Part shown: positions 7,491 through 13,459 of the stretch, in pieces
How the letters are laid out: the number at the start of each line of letters is the position of its first letter
Numbering within the stretch: position 1 is the first letter of the stretch
Assembly: GCA_004293505.1 (NCBI GenBank)
Contig: RDYY01000005.1
Location: 1 to 15,223, forward strand
Direction: 5' to 3'
Source of the DNA: Sphingobacteriia bacterium
Lineage (GTDB): Bacteria > Bacteroidota > Bacteroidia > Chitinophagales > Chitinophagaceae
Length of the DNA stretch: 15,223 nucleotides
Translations under genes and position numbers: made by a program
Notes under the pieces: generated by a model
What the model saw: only the letters and a program-made list of their open reading frames with translations
Told to the model about the DNA's origin: nothing
Databases searched by the model: none

Positions 7491-7545
7491 TACTTTTTGC
7501 AAAGTAAAAATAGAAGAAATAAAACCAGTTGCCGGATGACTGCAT
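7465..7545 (-). CDS. pheL: Aromatic leader peptide (26 residues) of the pheA-aro operon attenuator
   Basis: A short ORF, ATG 7545 to TAA 7465-7467, encoding 26 residues. Residues 7-15 are WFYFFYFYF: one Trp, five Phe and three Tyr in nine consecutive codons. The peptide continues AKSNRVLFVNA and stops 23 bases before the terminator. Such composition is the hallmark of leader peptides whose translation speed reports charged tRNA levels, as in enterobacterial pheL and trpL. Having all three aromatic residues fits the operon, which makes common-pathway enzymes as well as the Phe and Tyr branches. The ATG lies four bases after a perfect TAnnTTTG promoter box, so the transcript may be leaderless. 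Later codons of the same ORF encode the antiterminator strand. The symbol pheL is by functional analogy; I know of no homologue of this exact peptide. Confidence 0.88.
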   Translation of the reverse strand: MQSSGNWFYFFYFYFAKSNRVLFVNA

Positions 7546-7549
7546 ATTG

Positions 7550-7557
7550 CAAATATA
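7550..7557 (-). promoter_or_regulatory. -7 promoter box TATATTTG for the aromatic operon leader
   Basis: The minus strand reads TATATTTG, a perfect match to the Bacteroidota -7 consensus TAnnTTTG, followed by CAAT and the leader ATG. With the usual spacing, transcription would begin at or within a few bases of that ATG. The -33 TTG element is not clear; TTTTCG lies about 13-18 bases upstream. A terminator ends just upstream of it (7598-7628), as expected for an independent promoter. Confidence 0.6.
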
Positions 7558-7597
7558 CAACAATTTGCCGAAAATTGGGGTTTCCCTTTGTTGGGAT

Positions 7598-7628
7598 AAA
7601 AAAAGCCCCTCCGTGGAAACGGAGCGGC
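7598..7628 (-). terminator. Intrinsic terminator downstream of the small lipoprotein gene
   Basis: The minus strand carries a 10-bp stem with one G-G mismatch (GCCGCTCCGT at 7628-7619 against ACGGAGGGGC at 7614-7605), a four-base TTCC loop and seven T (7604-7598). It lies about 90 bases after the lipoprotein stop and about 40 bases before the leader promoter. It should end the lipoprotein transcript and insulate the aromatic operon from read-through. There is no T run on the plus strand, so it works in one direction. Confidence 0.88.
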
Positions 7629-7663
7629 CTCTAACGATTGCTTGCCATATGAAAATTCTTATT

Positions 7664-7708
7664 CAACAGGCGGGGGAGCAAGCACCCTGACCCTAGCGGG
7701 GCCTGTTG
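7664..7708 (-). repeat. Perfect 8-bp inverted repeat with structured loop in the lipoprotein 3' region
   Basis: The arms CAACAGGC (7664-7671) and GCCTGTTG (7701-7708) are perfectly complementary and enclose 29 bases. On the minus strand the enclosed part could form two further small hairpins, CCC-GCTA-GGG and GGG-TGCTTGCT-CCC, giving a three-way junction. It starts eight bases after the lipoprotein stop and has no following T run, so it is not a standard terminator; the real one lies further on (7598-7628). It may protect the mRNA 3' end or be part of a small RNA. The pairing is seen; the function is unknown. Confidence 0.5.
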
Positions 7709-7716
7709 ACCAATAA

Positions 7717-7902
7717 TTACTTCTTGGTGGTGTCAACGGCAGCTTTAGCAGCAGTATCAACTGTTGCAGCAGCAGAATCAACAACAGGAGCAACAGCAGC
7801 AGTATCAGCTACAACAGCAGCAGAATCAGCGCTTACTTCTTTGTTTTCACCAGCACAGGCGGCGAAAGTACCGATGGCCAGAACCAATAACAGTTTTTTC
7901 AT
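7717..7902 (-). CDS. Small Ala/Asp-rich predicted lipoprotein (61 residues)
   Basis: I do not recognise a named family. The first 16 residues, MKKLLLVLAIGTFAAC, form a lipoprotein signal: two Lys, a hydrophobic core, and a lipobox ending FAAC with Cys16 as the likely lipidated residue. The mature part is low complexity: acidic residues, then a loosely periodic D[ST]AA motif (DSAA, DTAA, DSAA, DTAA, then DTTKK) spaced seven to nine residues apart, with no aromatic residues. It probably sits on the outer or inner membrane facing the periplasm as an extended or disordered tail. The gene stands alone, divergent from the sigma factor gene, with its own terminator. The signal peptide, terminator and A-rich start region make it a real gene; its role is unknown. 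Confidence 0.8.
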   Translation of the reverse strand: MKKLLLVLAIGTFAACAGENKEVSADSAAVVADTAAVAPVVDSAAATVDTAAKAAVDTTKK

Positions 7903-7951
7903 TTTTTTGATTTTTGGGATGAATGATTTGATGGTTAATACAGGGGAGTGA

Positions 7952-7985
7952 AAAAGGTAACCCGCCCTTGAAGAAAAAAGTCAAA
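7952..7985 (-). promoter_or_regulatory. Candidate promoter of the lipoprotein gene
   Basis: The minus strand has TTTG (7985-7982), a 22-base spacer, then TACCTTTT (7959-7952), seven of eight matches to the Bacteroidota -7 box TAnnTTTG. The pair is about 50 bases before the lipoprotein ATG. The spacer is slightly longer than the usual 19-21, and the region is A/T-homopolymer rich, so the match is suggestive only. Confidence 0.35.
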
Positions 7986-8046
7986 AAAAAGAAAAAAAGC
8001 ATTTTTGGGTTACTTTTATCCCCTTTCCGTATAAACAGAACAGATT

Positions 8047-8613
8047 GTGAGAGGTGAGTACCCAGAACAGGCCCTGCTGAAAGGATTGGCCAACAACGAT
8101 TCGAAAGCGGTTGAAACGCTCTACAAGGAGCATTTTGGCATGGTACAGCATTTTGTTCTGAACAACAACGGTAGCTACGAAGAAGCGAGGGACATTTTTC
8201 AGGAAGCCATGATTGCCCTGTATGAAAAAGCACAGAGTGACAATTTTGTCTTGACCTGTCAAATTAAAACCTATGTATATTCCATATGCCGGCGCCTTTG
8301 GCTTAAACGATTACAACAACTGGGAAAATTTTCCCAGCCGATGGATGGCTTTGATGAGGTTGTTGCGGTGGAAGAAGACTTGGAAGCACATGAGAAACGC
8401 AACGCCGACTTTGCCATCATGGACCGGGCACTGAACAGTTTAGGAGAACCTTGTAAGGGACTATTGGAAGGATATTACTTGAAGAAAATGGACATGAACA
8501 GCTTGGCAAAAGATTTTGGATACACCAATGCAGACAATGCAAAAAACCAGAAATACAAATGCCTGATGCGTTTGAAAAAATTGTTTTTTGCGCAATACAA
8601 TATAGGGGAGTAA
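8047..8613 (+). CDS. RNA polymerase sigma factor, ECF subfamily
   Basis: A 188-residue ECF-type sigma-70 factor directing RNA polymerase to an unknown gene set. Region 2, about residues 20-90, includes the core-binding helix EARDIFQEAMIALYE (46-60) and the -10-reading part KTYVYSICRRLWLKRL. An acidic linker follows (VVAVEEDLEAHE). Region 4, about 125-182, ends in a helix-turn-helix (MNSLAKDFGYTNADNAKNQKYKCLMRLKKL). The start is GTG 8047, since the first in-frame ATG (codon 32) would remove part of region 2. Only three bases separate its stop from the membrane protease gene behind it, so the two are co-transcribed. By analogy with sigma/anti-sigma pairs, that partner probably controls its activity. 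The intergenic region shows a weak TACTTTTA box at 8011-8018. Confidence 0.92.
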   Translation: MRGEYPEQALLKGLANNDSKAVETLYKEHFGMVQHFVLNNNGSYEEARDIFQEAMIALYEKAQSDNFVLTCQIKTYVYSICRRLWLKRLQQLGKFSQPMDGFDEVVAVEEDLEAHEKRNADFAIMDRALNSLGEPCKGLLEGYYLKKMDMNSLAKDFGYTNADNAKNQKYKCLMRLKKLFFAQYNIGE

Positions 8614-8616
8614 GTC

Positions 8617-9723
8617 ATGGATGATATTTTATTGTTAGAAGCCATAGAACGCTACTTGTCCGGTGACATGACCGAGACGGAAAAAGACTATTTTGAAAAG
8701 CTTAGGCGCGATACGCCAGAGGTTGACCAAATGGTGGTGGAACACCTCATGCTCCAACACCAGCTGGAAGCTTATGCTACCCGGCGAAACATTCGCCACC
8801 AACTGTTGGAAACCCATGCCCAACTTTTACAAACGGGTGAAATCAATGAAGGTGGTCCCGTGAGCAAAAAAGCGCAAATCATTCAACTTTTTCACCGGTA
8901 CAAAAAAGTAACCGCCATTGCCGCTTCTGTGGGGGGTATCATTGCTTTGTTCATCAGTGGACTGGCTTTGTACTTTTCTTCCTCTGTCACCGATCCCAAA
9001 TTAGAACAATTGGGCCGGGACTTAGAAGCGGTCAAACAAAAACAAAAAGTACAAGGCAGCATCATCAATGAAGTGAAAACCAAAATTCCCCAAAACGCTC
9101 GTTTTTTAAGCGGCGGATCTGGCTTCTTGGTGGAATCCAATGGATTATTGGTCACCAATGCCCACATCTTGCGGGGCACAGGCGCTGTGGTGGTCAACAA
9201 CAAAGGAGAAGAATTCAAAGCTTCCATTGTCTATATTGACCACGAAAGGGATTTGGCCTTGTTGCAAATCAAAGACGAAGAGTTCAGCGCTTTGAAATTT
9301 TTGCCCTATACCGTAAAAAAGAGCAATGCCAATTTGGGAGAAGAAGTCTTTACCCTGGGTTATCCCCGCAACGAAATTGTATATGGCATGGGCTATTTAA
9401 GTGCCAAATCGGGCTTCAATGGTGATACCATGAGCTACCAAGTACAAATCAGCGCCCATCCGGGCAATTCAGGGGGGCCTGTCTTCAACAGAAACGGCGA
9501 CATCATTGGTGTATTGAGTACCCGCCAAGCCCAAGTGGAAGGCATTACCTTTGTGGTCAAATCCGCCAATATCTTGCGTTTGGTAGCTGCCCTCAAAGTG
9601 GCCGACAGCACTTACCAGGATTTAAAGCTGCCGACCAAATCAGCATTGAATGGCTTGAACCGTGAATCACAAATCCAAAAACTGGAGGACTGTGTATTTT
9701 ACGTGAAGGCTTATGGTAAATAA
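8617..9723 (+). CDS. Membrane-anchored trypsin/HtrA-like serine protease with anti-sigma-like N-terminal domain
   Basis: Of 368 residues, the first 95 or so are helical and charged (IERYLSGDMTETEKDYFEKL, with TPEVDQMVVEH), in the style of cytoplasmic anti-sigma domains in Bacteroidota. One membrane span follows at about 98-120, preceded by RYKK, so the N-terminus should be inside. A short coiled-coil-like stretch (about 125-155) leads to a chymotrypsin-fold S1C protease domain, about 160-330. The triad is His183 (TNAHIL), Asp212 (ERDLALLQI) and Ser285 (GNSGGP). No PDZ domain follows, unlike DegP/HtrA. The gene follows the sigma factor by three bases. A likely role is to hold the sigma factor at the membrane and respond to envelope signals by proteolysis. 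The protease fold is certain; the anti-sigma role is inferred from position and architecture. Confidence 0.88.
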   Translation: MDDILLLEAIERYLSGDMTETEKDYFEKLRRDTPEVDQMVVEHLMLQHQLEAYATRRNIRHQLLETHAQLLQTGEINEGGPVSKKAQIIQLFHRYKKVTAIAASVGGIIALFISGLALYFSSSVTDPKLEQLGRDLEAVKQKQKVQGSIINEVKTKIPQNARFLSGGSGFLVESNGLLVTNAHILRGTGAVVVNNKGEEFKASIVYIDHERDLALLQIKDEEFSALKFLPYTVKKSNANLGEEVFTLGYPRNEIVYGMGYLSAKSGFNGDTMSYQVQISAHPGNSGGPVFNRNGDIIGVLSTRQAQVEGITFVVKSANILRLVAALKVADSTYQDLKLPTKSALNGLNRESQIQKLEDCVFYVKAYGK

Positions 9724-9732
9724 TGCTTAAGC

Positions 9733-10632
9733 TCAGGCCCAAAGGCTCTGTGGATAAGCCCCTGCTGCCACTAAATTATCCAAGGATTGTTTTACGCCAG
9801 GCGCATCTTCTTTGTAGGTTACCCCAAACCATTGGGCAGAAGTAGGCAAGATTTTCAGTTGGCCCTTCCCAGATTGCACAAAATAATCAGCTACGGCTGG
9901 AATGAAAAACTCTGACTTGGCCTCCTGTCCTTTTTCATGTAAGAATTGAGCAAATCGTTCTTCGCACAAAGCAATAAAGCCTGCAGAGAAGCAGAAATAG
10001 TTCATGCTCACCAAACTTTCTTCTGACAAGGACTGGGTTCCTGTTTCGTCTTCAAAAACAATTTGCCCCTCTTGGCGATAAATTTTGGTTCTTTCTTTGA
10101 TGCCAGTTAGGTTCAAAGATTCATCTGCCGTACAAACACCACGGCTCACGCTACCATTTTCGCTGAGGGTTTTATTCAAAGAATAGCCGACCAAAGCATA
10201 TTGTTGGTCATTGACTTGACCCTGTAAAAATTCGGCTGCTTTTTCAAAAGCATCTTGCCCGTAAAAATCATCGGCGTTGATGACCGCAAAGGGTTCATTG
10301 ACTTTGCCCTTGCAACAGAGGACGGCATGGGCTGTGCCCCAAGGCTTGGCCCGCTCGGCAGGAACAGGGTACCCATTGGTGAAAGCGGCCAGGTCTTGGT
10401 AAACATAGTCCGTAGCTATTTTGCCCGCCAATTTGGGTTCAAAAATGGCTTTGAATTGTTCCGCAAATTCTTCTCGAATGATGAAAACGACTTTTCCAAA
10501 ACCAGCACGGATGGCGTCAAAGATAGAATAGTCCATGATGGTTTCACCTGCTGGACCAAAGGATTGAATTTGCTTCATGCTGCCGTAACGGCTGGCCATT
10601 CCAGCTGCCAAAATTACCAAAGTGGGCTTCAT
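9733..10632 (-). CDS. Sugar-phosphate-type nucleotidyltransferase
   Basis: A 299-residue protein of the NTP-transferase (GalU/RmlA-like) Rossmann superfamily, which joins a nucleotide to a sugar phosphate. The N-terminal signature LAAGMASRYGSMKQ (8-21) binds the nucleotide, and GPAGETIMDYSIFDAIRAGFG follows. GTAHAVLC (99-106) and the metal-binding VINADDFYG (118-126) are also present. The C-terminal part (SLVSMNYFCFSAGF, KSEFFIPAVADYF, SAQWFGVTYKEDAPGV) matches a Bacteroidota group usually annotated only as nucleotidyltransferase. The exact sugar cannot be read from sequence. The gene converges on the protease gene with a nine-base gap holding the small palindrome GCTTAAGC. Its own -7 box is at 10651-10658. 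Confidence 0.9.
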   Translation of the reverse strand: MKPTLVILAAGMASRYGSMKQIQSFGPAGETIMDYSIFDAIRAGFGKVVFIIREEFAEQFKAIFEPKLAGKIATDYVYQDLAAFTNGYPVPAERAKPWGTAHAVLCCKGKVNEPFAVINADDFYGQDAFEKAAEFLQGQVNDQQYALVGYSLNKTLSENGSVSRGVCTADESLNLTGIKERTKIYRQEGQIVFEDETGTQSLSEESLVSMNYFCFSAGFIALCEERFAQFLHEKGQEAKSEFFIPAVADYFVQSGKGQLKILPTSAQWFGVTYKEDAPGVKQSLDNLVAAGAYPQSLWA

Positions 10633-10650
10633 AGCGTATTTTTAGTGTTG

Positions 10651-10658
10651 CAAACCTA
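10651..10658 (-). promoter_or_regulatory. -7 promoter box TAGGTTTG for the nucleotidyltransferase gene
   Basis: The minus strand reads TAGGTTTG, a perfect TAnnTTTG match, 18 bases before the nucleotidyltransferase ATG (10632). This would leave a short 5' untranslated region of about 12-14 bases. It overlaps the first base of the divergent gene's ATG at 10658. Confidence 0.5.
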
Positions 10659-11557
10659 TGGAAAAATTGATTGAGCCCCTACCCTGGAAAGGTCCCTGCC
10701 CTTGTCTCCCGCCTGAACCCTTGAGGACATGGGAATCCTTGGGTGTGGCGGCCGATGTTTTGCGCTTAGACCGGATCCACCCAGATTGGGGTGGGAACAA
10801 ATGGTTCAAATTGCGGCACCATTTAACAGAGGCCAAGCGATTGGGGGCCAGTACATTGGTGAGTTTTGGCGGCATTTATTCCAATCACCTCTGGGCCCTG
10901 GCTTCAGCTGGCAAAGCCTGGGGATGGCAAACAAAAGCCTTTTTAACAGGACATCCACCCAGTACCAACCCATTAATGGAAAAGGGCATGTCTTGTGTTT
11001 TTGTCAGCAGAGGGGAATTTGAAGATCACAGCAAAATACAATCCAAATGGGAGCAGGCAGGTGAATATTGGATCCCCATGGGAGGAAGTGGCCTGCTGGG
11101 AATCAAAGGTGCGGCCACCATTTTAAATGAGGTGGATCTTAGGCCCTATTCTCACATCATTTGTGCCACTGGAACAGGGACAATGGCCATTGGATTGGCC
11201 ACACAAATATTGACCCACCAAGTGGTTTGGGGCTTACCCGTGTTAAAAAACTGGGCTTTGGCAGAGGAACAAAAATTCCGTTTTTTACCTGTTGAACGAC
11301 AAAAAAACCTTGTTTGGAAAAACCGAGACAACATGGGTCGATATGGAAAAGCCCAACCTGCGCTGTTGGATTTCATGAACCAATGGCAGGCCCAAACAAG
11401 CATAGAAACTGATTTTATTTATACAGGGAAATTGTTTTGGGCAGTTGACCAAATGATCAAAGAAGAAGAGCTTGAAAAAGGGAGTAAGATTTTGGTGGTG
11501 CACAGTGGGGGCTTGGCCGGAAACCGTTCTTTGCCCCAAGGCAGTTTGCGTTTTTAG
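10658..11557 (+). CDS. ACC deaminase / D-cysteine desulfhydrase family PLP enzyme
   Basis: A 299-residue fold-type II PLP enzyme (tryptophan synthase beta superfamily). GGNKWFKLR (45-53) carries the likely Schiff-base Lys48, SFGGIYSNHLWALA (69-82) is the PLP/substrate loop, and VVHSGGLAG (280-288) is near the C-terminus. Known relatives deaminate 1-aminocyclopropane-1-carboxylate or release H2S and pyruvate from D-cysteine, and family members are often mislabelled between the two. Without an alignment of active-site residues I cannot choose; in non-plant-associated Bacteroidota a desulfhydrase-type role is the safer guess. The gene diverges from the nucleotidyltransferase gene with 25 bases between starts and converges on lipB with 14 bases between stops. 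ATG 10658 is the first plausible start. Confidence 0.88.
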   Translation: MEKLIEPLPWKGPCPCLPPEPLRTWESLGVAADVLRLDRIHPDWGGNKWFKLRHHLTEAKRLGASTLVSFGGIYSNHLWALASAGKAWGWQTKAFLTGHPPSTNPLMEKGMSCVFVSRGEFEDHSKIQSKWEQAGEYWIPMGGSGLLGIKGAATILNEVDLRPYSHIICATGTGTMAIGLATQILTHQVVWGLPVLKNWALAEEQKFRFLPVERQKNLVWKNRDNMGRYGKAQPALLDFMNQWQAQTSIETDFIYTGKLFWAVDQMIKEEELEKGSKILVVHSGGLAGNRSLPQGSLRF

Positions 11558-11572
11558 GCCATGCAAACTGCC
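11540..11572. repeat. Perfect 10-bp inverted repeat across the convergent gene ends
   Basis: GGCAGTTTGC (11540-11549) and GCAAACTGCC (11563-11572) are perfectly complementary with a 13-base loop. The left arm is the last codons of the PLP enzyme gene and the right arm ends at the lipB stop. Neither side is followed by a strong T run (the plus side reads TAAAGGGCTTTT), so it is at best a weak two-way terminator. It may instead be an RNA 3'-end stabiliser serving both transcripts. Confidence 0.5.
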
Positions 11573-12294
11573 TAAAGGGCTTTTAGTTGCACCGCAAAAA
11601 CTTTTTCAAAGTTTTTCTTCAGTTTGTATTTTACCTCATCTACCTCCAAGGCTTTGCCCAATTCCAAGTGCATGGAAGCAACGGCTTTGCCTTGGATCCC
11701 ACAGGGGACAATGTGTTCAAAATAAGACAAATCGGTATTGATGTTCAGGGCAAAACCGTGCATGGTGATCCACCGGCTGCATTTGATGCCCATGGCACAA
11801 ATTTTCCTGGCCTTCCCTTTTACATGAGGGTCTAACCATACCCCAGTTTCGCCGGGGCTGCGTTCACCCTTTAAGCCATAATCAGCCAAGGTCAAAATGA
11901 TGACTTCTTCTAAGGAGCGCAAATACCAACCCAGGTCAGTCTTGAATTTTTCCAAGTCCAAAATGGGATAGCCTACCAATTGACCGGGTCCGTGAAAAGT
12001 GATGTCTCCTCCCCTGTTGATGTGAAAAAATTCAATGCCCTTTTCCAAGCGATCTGCTGTAGAAATCAAAACGTGTTCTGCTTTGCCATTTTTACCCAAC
12101 GTGTAAACGGGCGGATGTTCCACCAATAAAAAATGGTGCTGGGTTGGAACGGCTTGAGGGTCTGTGGTGCCCAACTGGTCTTGCCGAAACAACACTTTGA
12201 TGTCAGTATTCTTCTTGAGCAAGGTCTCTTGCTCATCCCAAACAGCTTGAAATGAACGTTTACCCAAATCCTGAAAACAAACCGTTTGGTGCAT
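11572..12294 (-). CDS. lipB: Lipoyl(octanoyl) transferase
   Basis: Moves octanoate from acyl carrier protein to lipoyl domains of 2-oxoacid dehydrogenases and the glycine cleavage system, the first step of lipoate synthesis. Of 240 residues, the family signature HINRGGDITFHGPGQLVGYP is at 91-110. RKICAMGIKCSRWITMHGFALN, with catalytic Lys164, is at about 163-184, and IVPCGI with the acyl-accepting Cys198 at about 195-200. Length and motif spacing are normal. ATG 12294 lies four bases after a perfect TAAGTTTG promoter box, which suggests a leaderless transcript. It is transcribed alone, divergent from the pseudouridine synthase gene. Confidence 0.96.
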   Translation of the reverse strand: MHQTVCFQDLGKRSFQAVWDEQETLLKKNTDIKVLFRQDQLGTTDPQAVPTQHHFLLVEHPPVYTLGKNGKAEHVLISTADRLEKGIEFFHINRGGDITFHGPGQLVGYPILDLEKFKTDLGWYLRSLEEVIILTLADYGLKGERSPGETGVWLDPHVKGKARKICAMGIKCSRWITMHGFALNINTDLSYFEHIVPCGIQGKAVASMHLELGKALEVDEVKYKLKKNFEKVFAVQLKAL

Positions 12295-12298
12295 GGTG

Positions 12299-12306
12299 CA
12301 AACTTA
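12299..12306 (-). promoter_or_regulatory. -7 promoter box TAAGTTTG for lipB
   Basis: A perfect match to TAnnTTTG on the minus strand, separated from the lipB ATG by CACC. The spacing puts the transcription start at about the A of the ATG. Fourteen bases separate it from the divergent box at 12321-12328, so each promoter's upstream part overlaps the other. No clear -33 element. Confidence 0.5.
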
Positions 12307-12320
12307 GGCAATAAAAAAAT

Positions 12321-12328
12321 TAGTTTTG
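12321..12328 (+). promoter_or_regulatory. -7 promoter box TAGTTTTG for the RluA-family gene
   Basis: A perfect TAnnTTTG match followed by TGGC and the ATG at 12333, again with a four-base gap and so probably a leaderless mRNA. The preceding A/T-rich tract (12311-12320) separates it from the divergent lipB box. No convincing -33 element. Confidence 0.5.
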
Positions 12329-12332
12329 TGGC

Positions 12333-13394
12333 ATGCAGACCAATACAGAACAGGTAGGAGAAGAGGGTTCAGAAGACCTGTACGAAAGAAAAGTATTTTG
12401 GGTAGACAAAGGGCAAGAGCCCTTCAGGATTGACAAATGGGTACAAATGCACTTGGAGGGCGCCAGTCGGAACAAAGTGCAAAAAGGGATTGAATCAGGG
12501 TTTCTAACGGTCAATGGGAAACCAGTAAAAAGCAATTACAAGATTCGCCCGGGTGATGAGATTGTCTTGATGAGTTTGGTATCATCCGAACAAAGCCAAC
12601 TCCTACCCGAACCCATGGACCTGAACATTGTATATGAAGACGATTGTTTACTGGTCATCAACAAGCCCGCCAATCTAGTGGTGCACCCAGGCGTGGGCAA
12701 TTACAGTGGCACTTTGCTCAATGGCATCGCCCATTATTTGCTGCAACAAATCCCAGATTTGGATGAAGACAGTTTGCCGCGTTTTGGATTGGTGCACCGC
12801 ATAGACAAAAACACCACGGGACTCATGGTGGTGGCCAAAACAGGAGAAGCAGCGGCACATTTGGCCAAGCAATTTTTTCACCACACCGTTCATCGCCAAT
12901 ACCAGGCGTTGGTCTGGGGAAATGTAGAAAATGACCAGGGCACCATCAATGCCAACTTGGCCCGTCACCGACAACACCGAAAAATTTTTGATGCCTATCC
13001 AGAGGGGGAAACGGGCAAGCATGCCATTACCCATTACCAAGTGGTAGAGCGCTTTAACTATGTCACCCTGGTCCAATGTCAATTGGAGACGGGCCGAACC
13101 CACCAAATCAGGGTGCATTTAAAACACATAGGCCACACCCTGTTCAACGACAGCGAATATGGTGGAGACCGCATTTTAAAAGGTACTATTTATACCAAAT
13201 ACAAACAGTTTGTAGACAATTGTTTTTCTGTTTGCAACCGTTGTGCTTTGCATGCCAAAACCTTGGGATTCAAGCACCCAAAAACAGGACAGGACATGTT
13301 TTTTGAACTCCCTTTGCCAGCAGACATGGAAGCCATTTTGGAAAAATGGCGAACCTATACCCAAGCCAAACCATTGTCCGCCGATGGGGAATAG
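12333..13394 (+). CDS. rluD: RluA-family 23S rRNA/tRNA pseudouridine synthase (RluD-like)
   Basis: Isomerises uridine to pseudouridine in structured RNA. Of 353 residues, an N-terminal S4 RNA-binding domain at about 30-80 ([40 protein letters not shown]) precedes the catalytic domain. That domain has [13 protein letters not shown] (108-120), [16 protein letters not shown] (155-170) with catalytic Asp158, and [13 protein letters not shown] near residue 250. S4 plus this domain is the RluD/RluC layout, and RluD (large-subunit helix 69) is the usual assignment in Bacteroidota, though target specificity is not readable here. It is followed 65 bases later by bioB in the same direction. The reading frame and start are clear. 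Confidence 0.9.
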   Translation: MQTNTEQVGEEGSEDLYERKVFWVDKGQEPFRIDKWVQMHLEGASRNKVQKGIESGFLTVNGKPVKSNYKIRPGDEIVLMSLVSSEQSQLLPEPMDLNIVYEDDCLLVINKPANLVVHPGVGNYSGTLLNGIAHYLLQQIPDLDEDSLPRFGLVHRIDKNTTGLMVVAKTGEAAAHLAKQFFHHTVHRQYQALVWGNVENDQGTINANLARHRQHRKIFDAYPEGETGKHAITHYQVVERFNYVTLVQCQLETGRTHQIRVHLKHIGHTLFNDSEYGGDRILKGTIYTKYKQFVDNCFSVCNRCALHAKTLGFKHPKTGQDMFFELPLPADMEAILEKWRTYTQAKPLSADGE

Positions 13395-13459
13395 GGTTCA
13401 TGGGTCTGCTGGGCTTATCTTTTGTTGGAAGCAAACATCCCTTTATCTTCATGCCGAAA

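Noticed and set aside
7598..7708. Possible tRNA, tmRNA, SRP RNA or 6S RNA in the structured stretch before the leader.
   Set aside because: No T-loop or CCA, no tmRNA tag ORF, no SRP GGAA tetraloop block, and no long 6S-like central bubble could be matched; kept only as an unidentified structure.
9724..9732. GCTTAAGC palindrome in the nine-base gap between the convergent protease and nucleotidyltransferase genes.
   Set aside because: Four bases per arm without loop or T run; expected by chance.
13346..13459. A 38-residue N-terminal extension of biotin synthase.
   Set aside because: It starts inside the pseudouridine synthase gene and does not resemble BioB; cluster cysteine numbering matches E. 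coli when starting at 13460.
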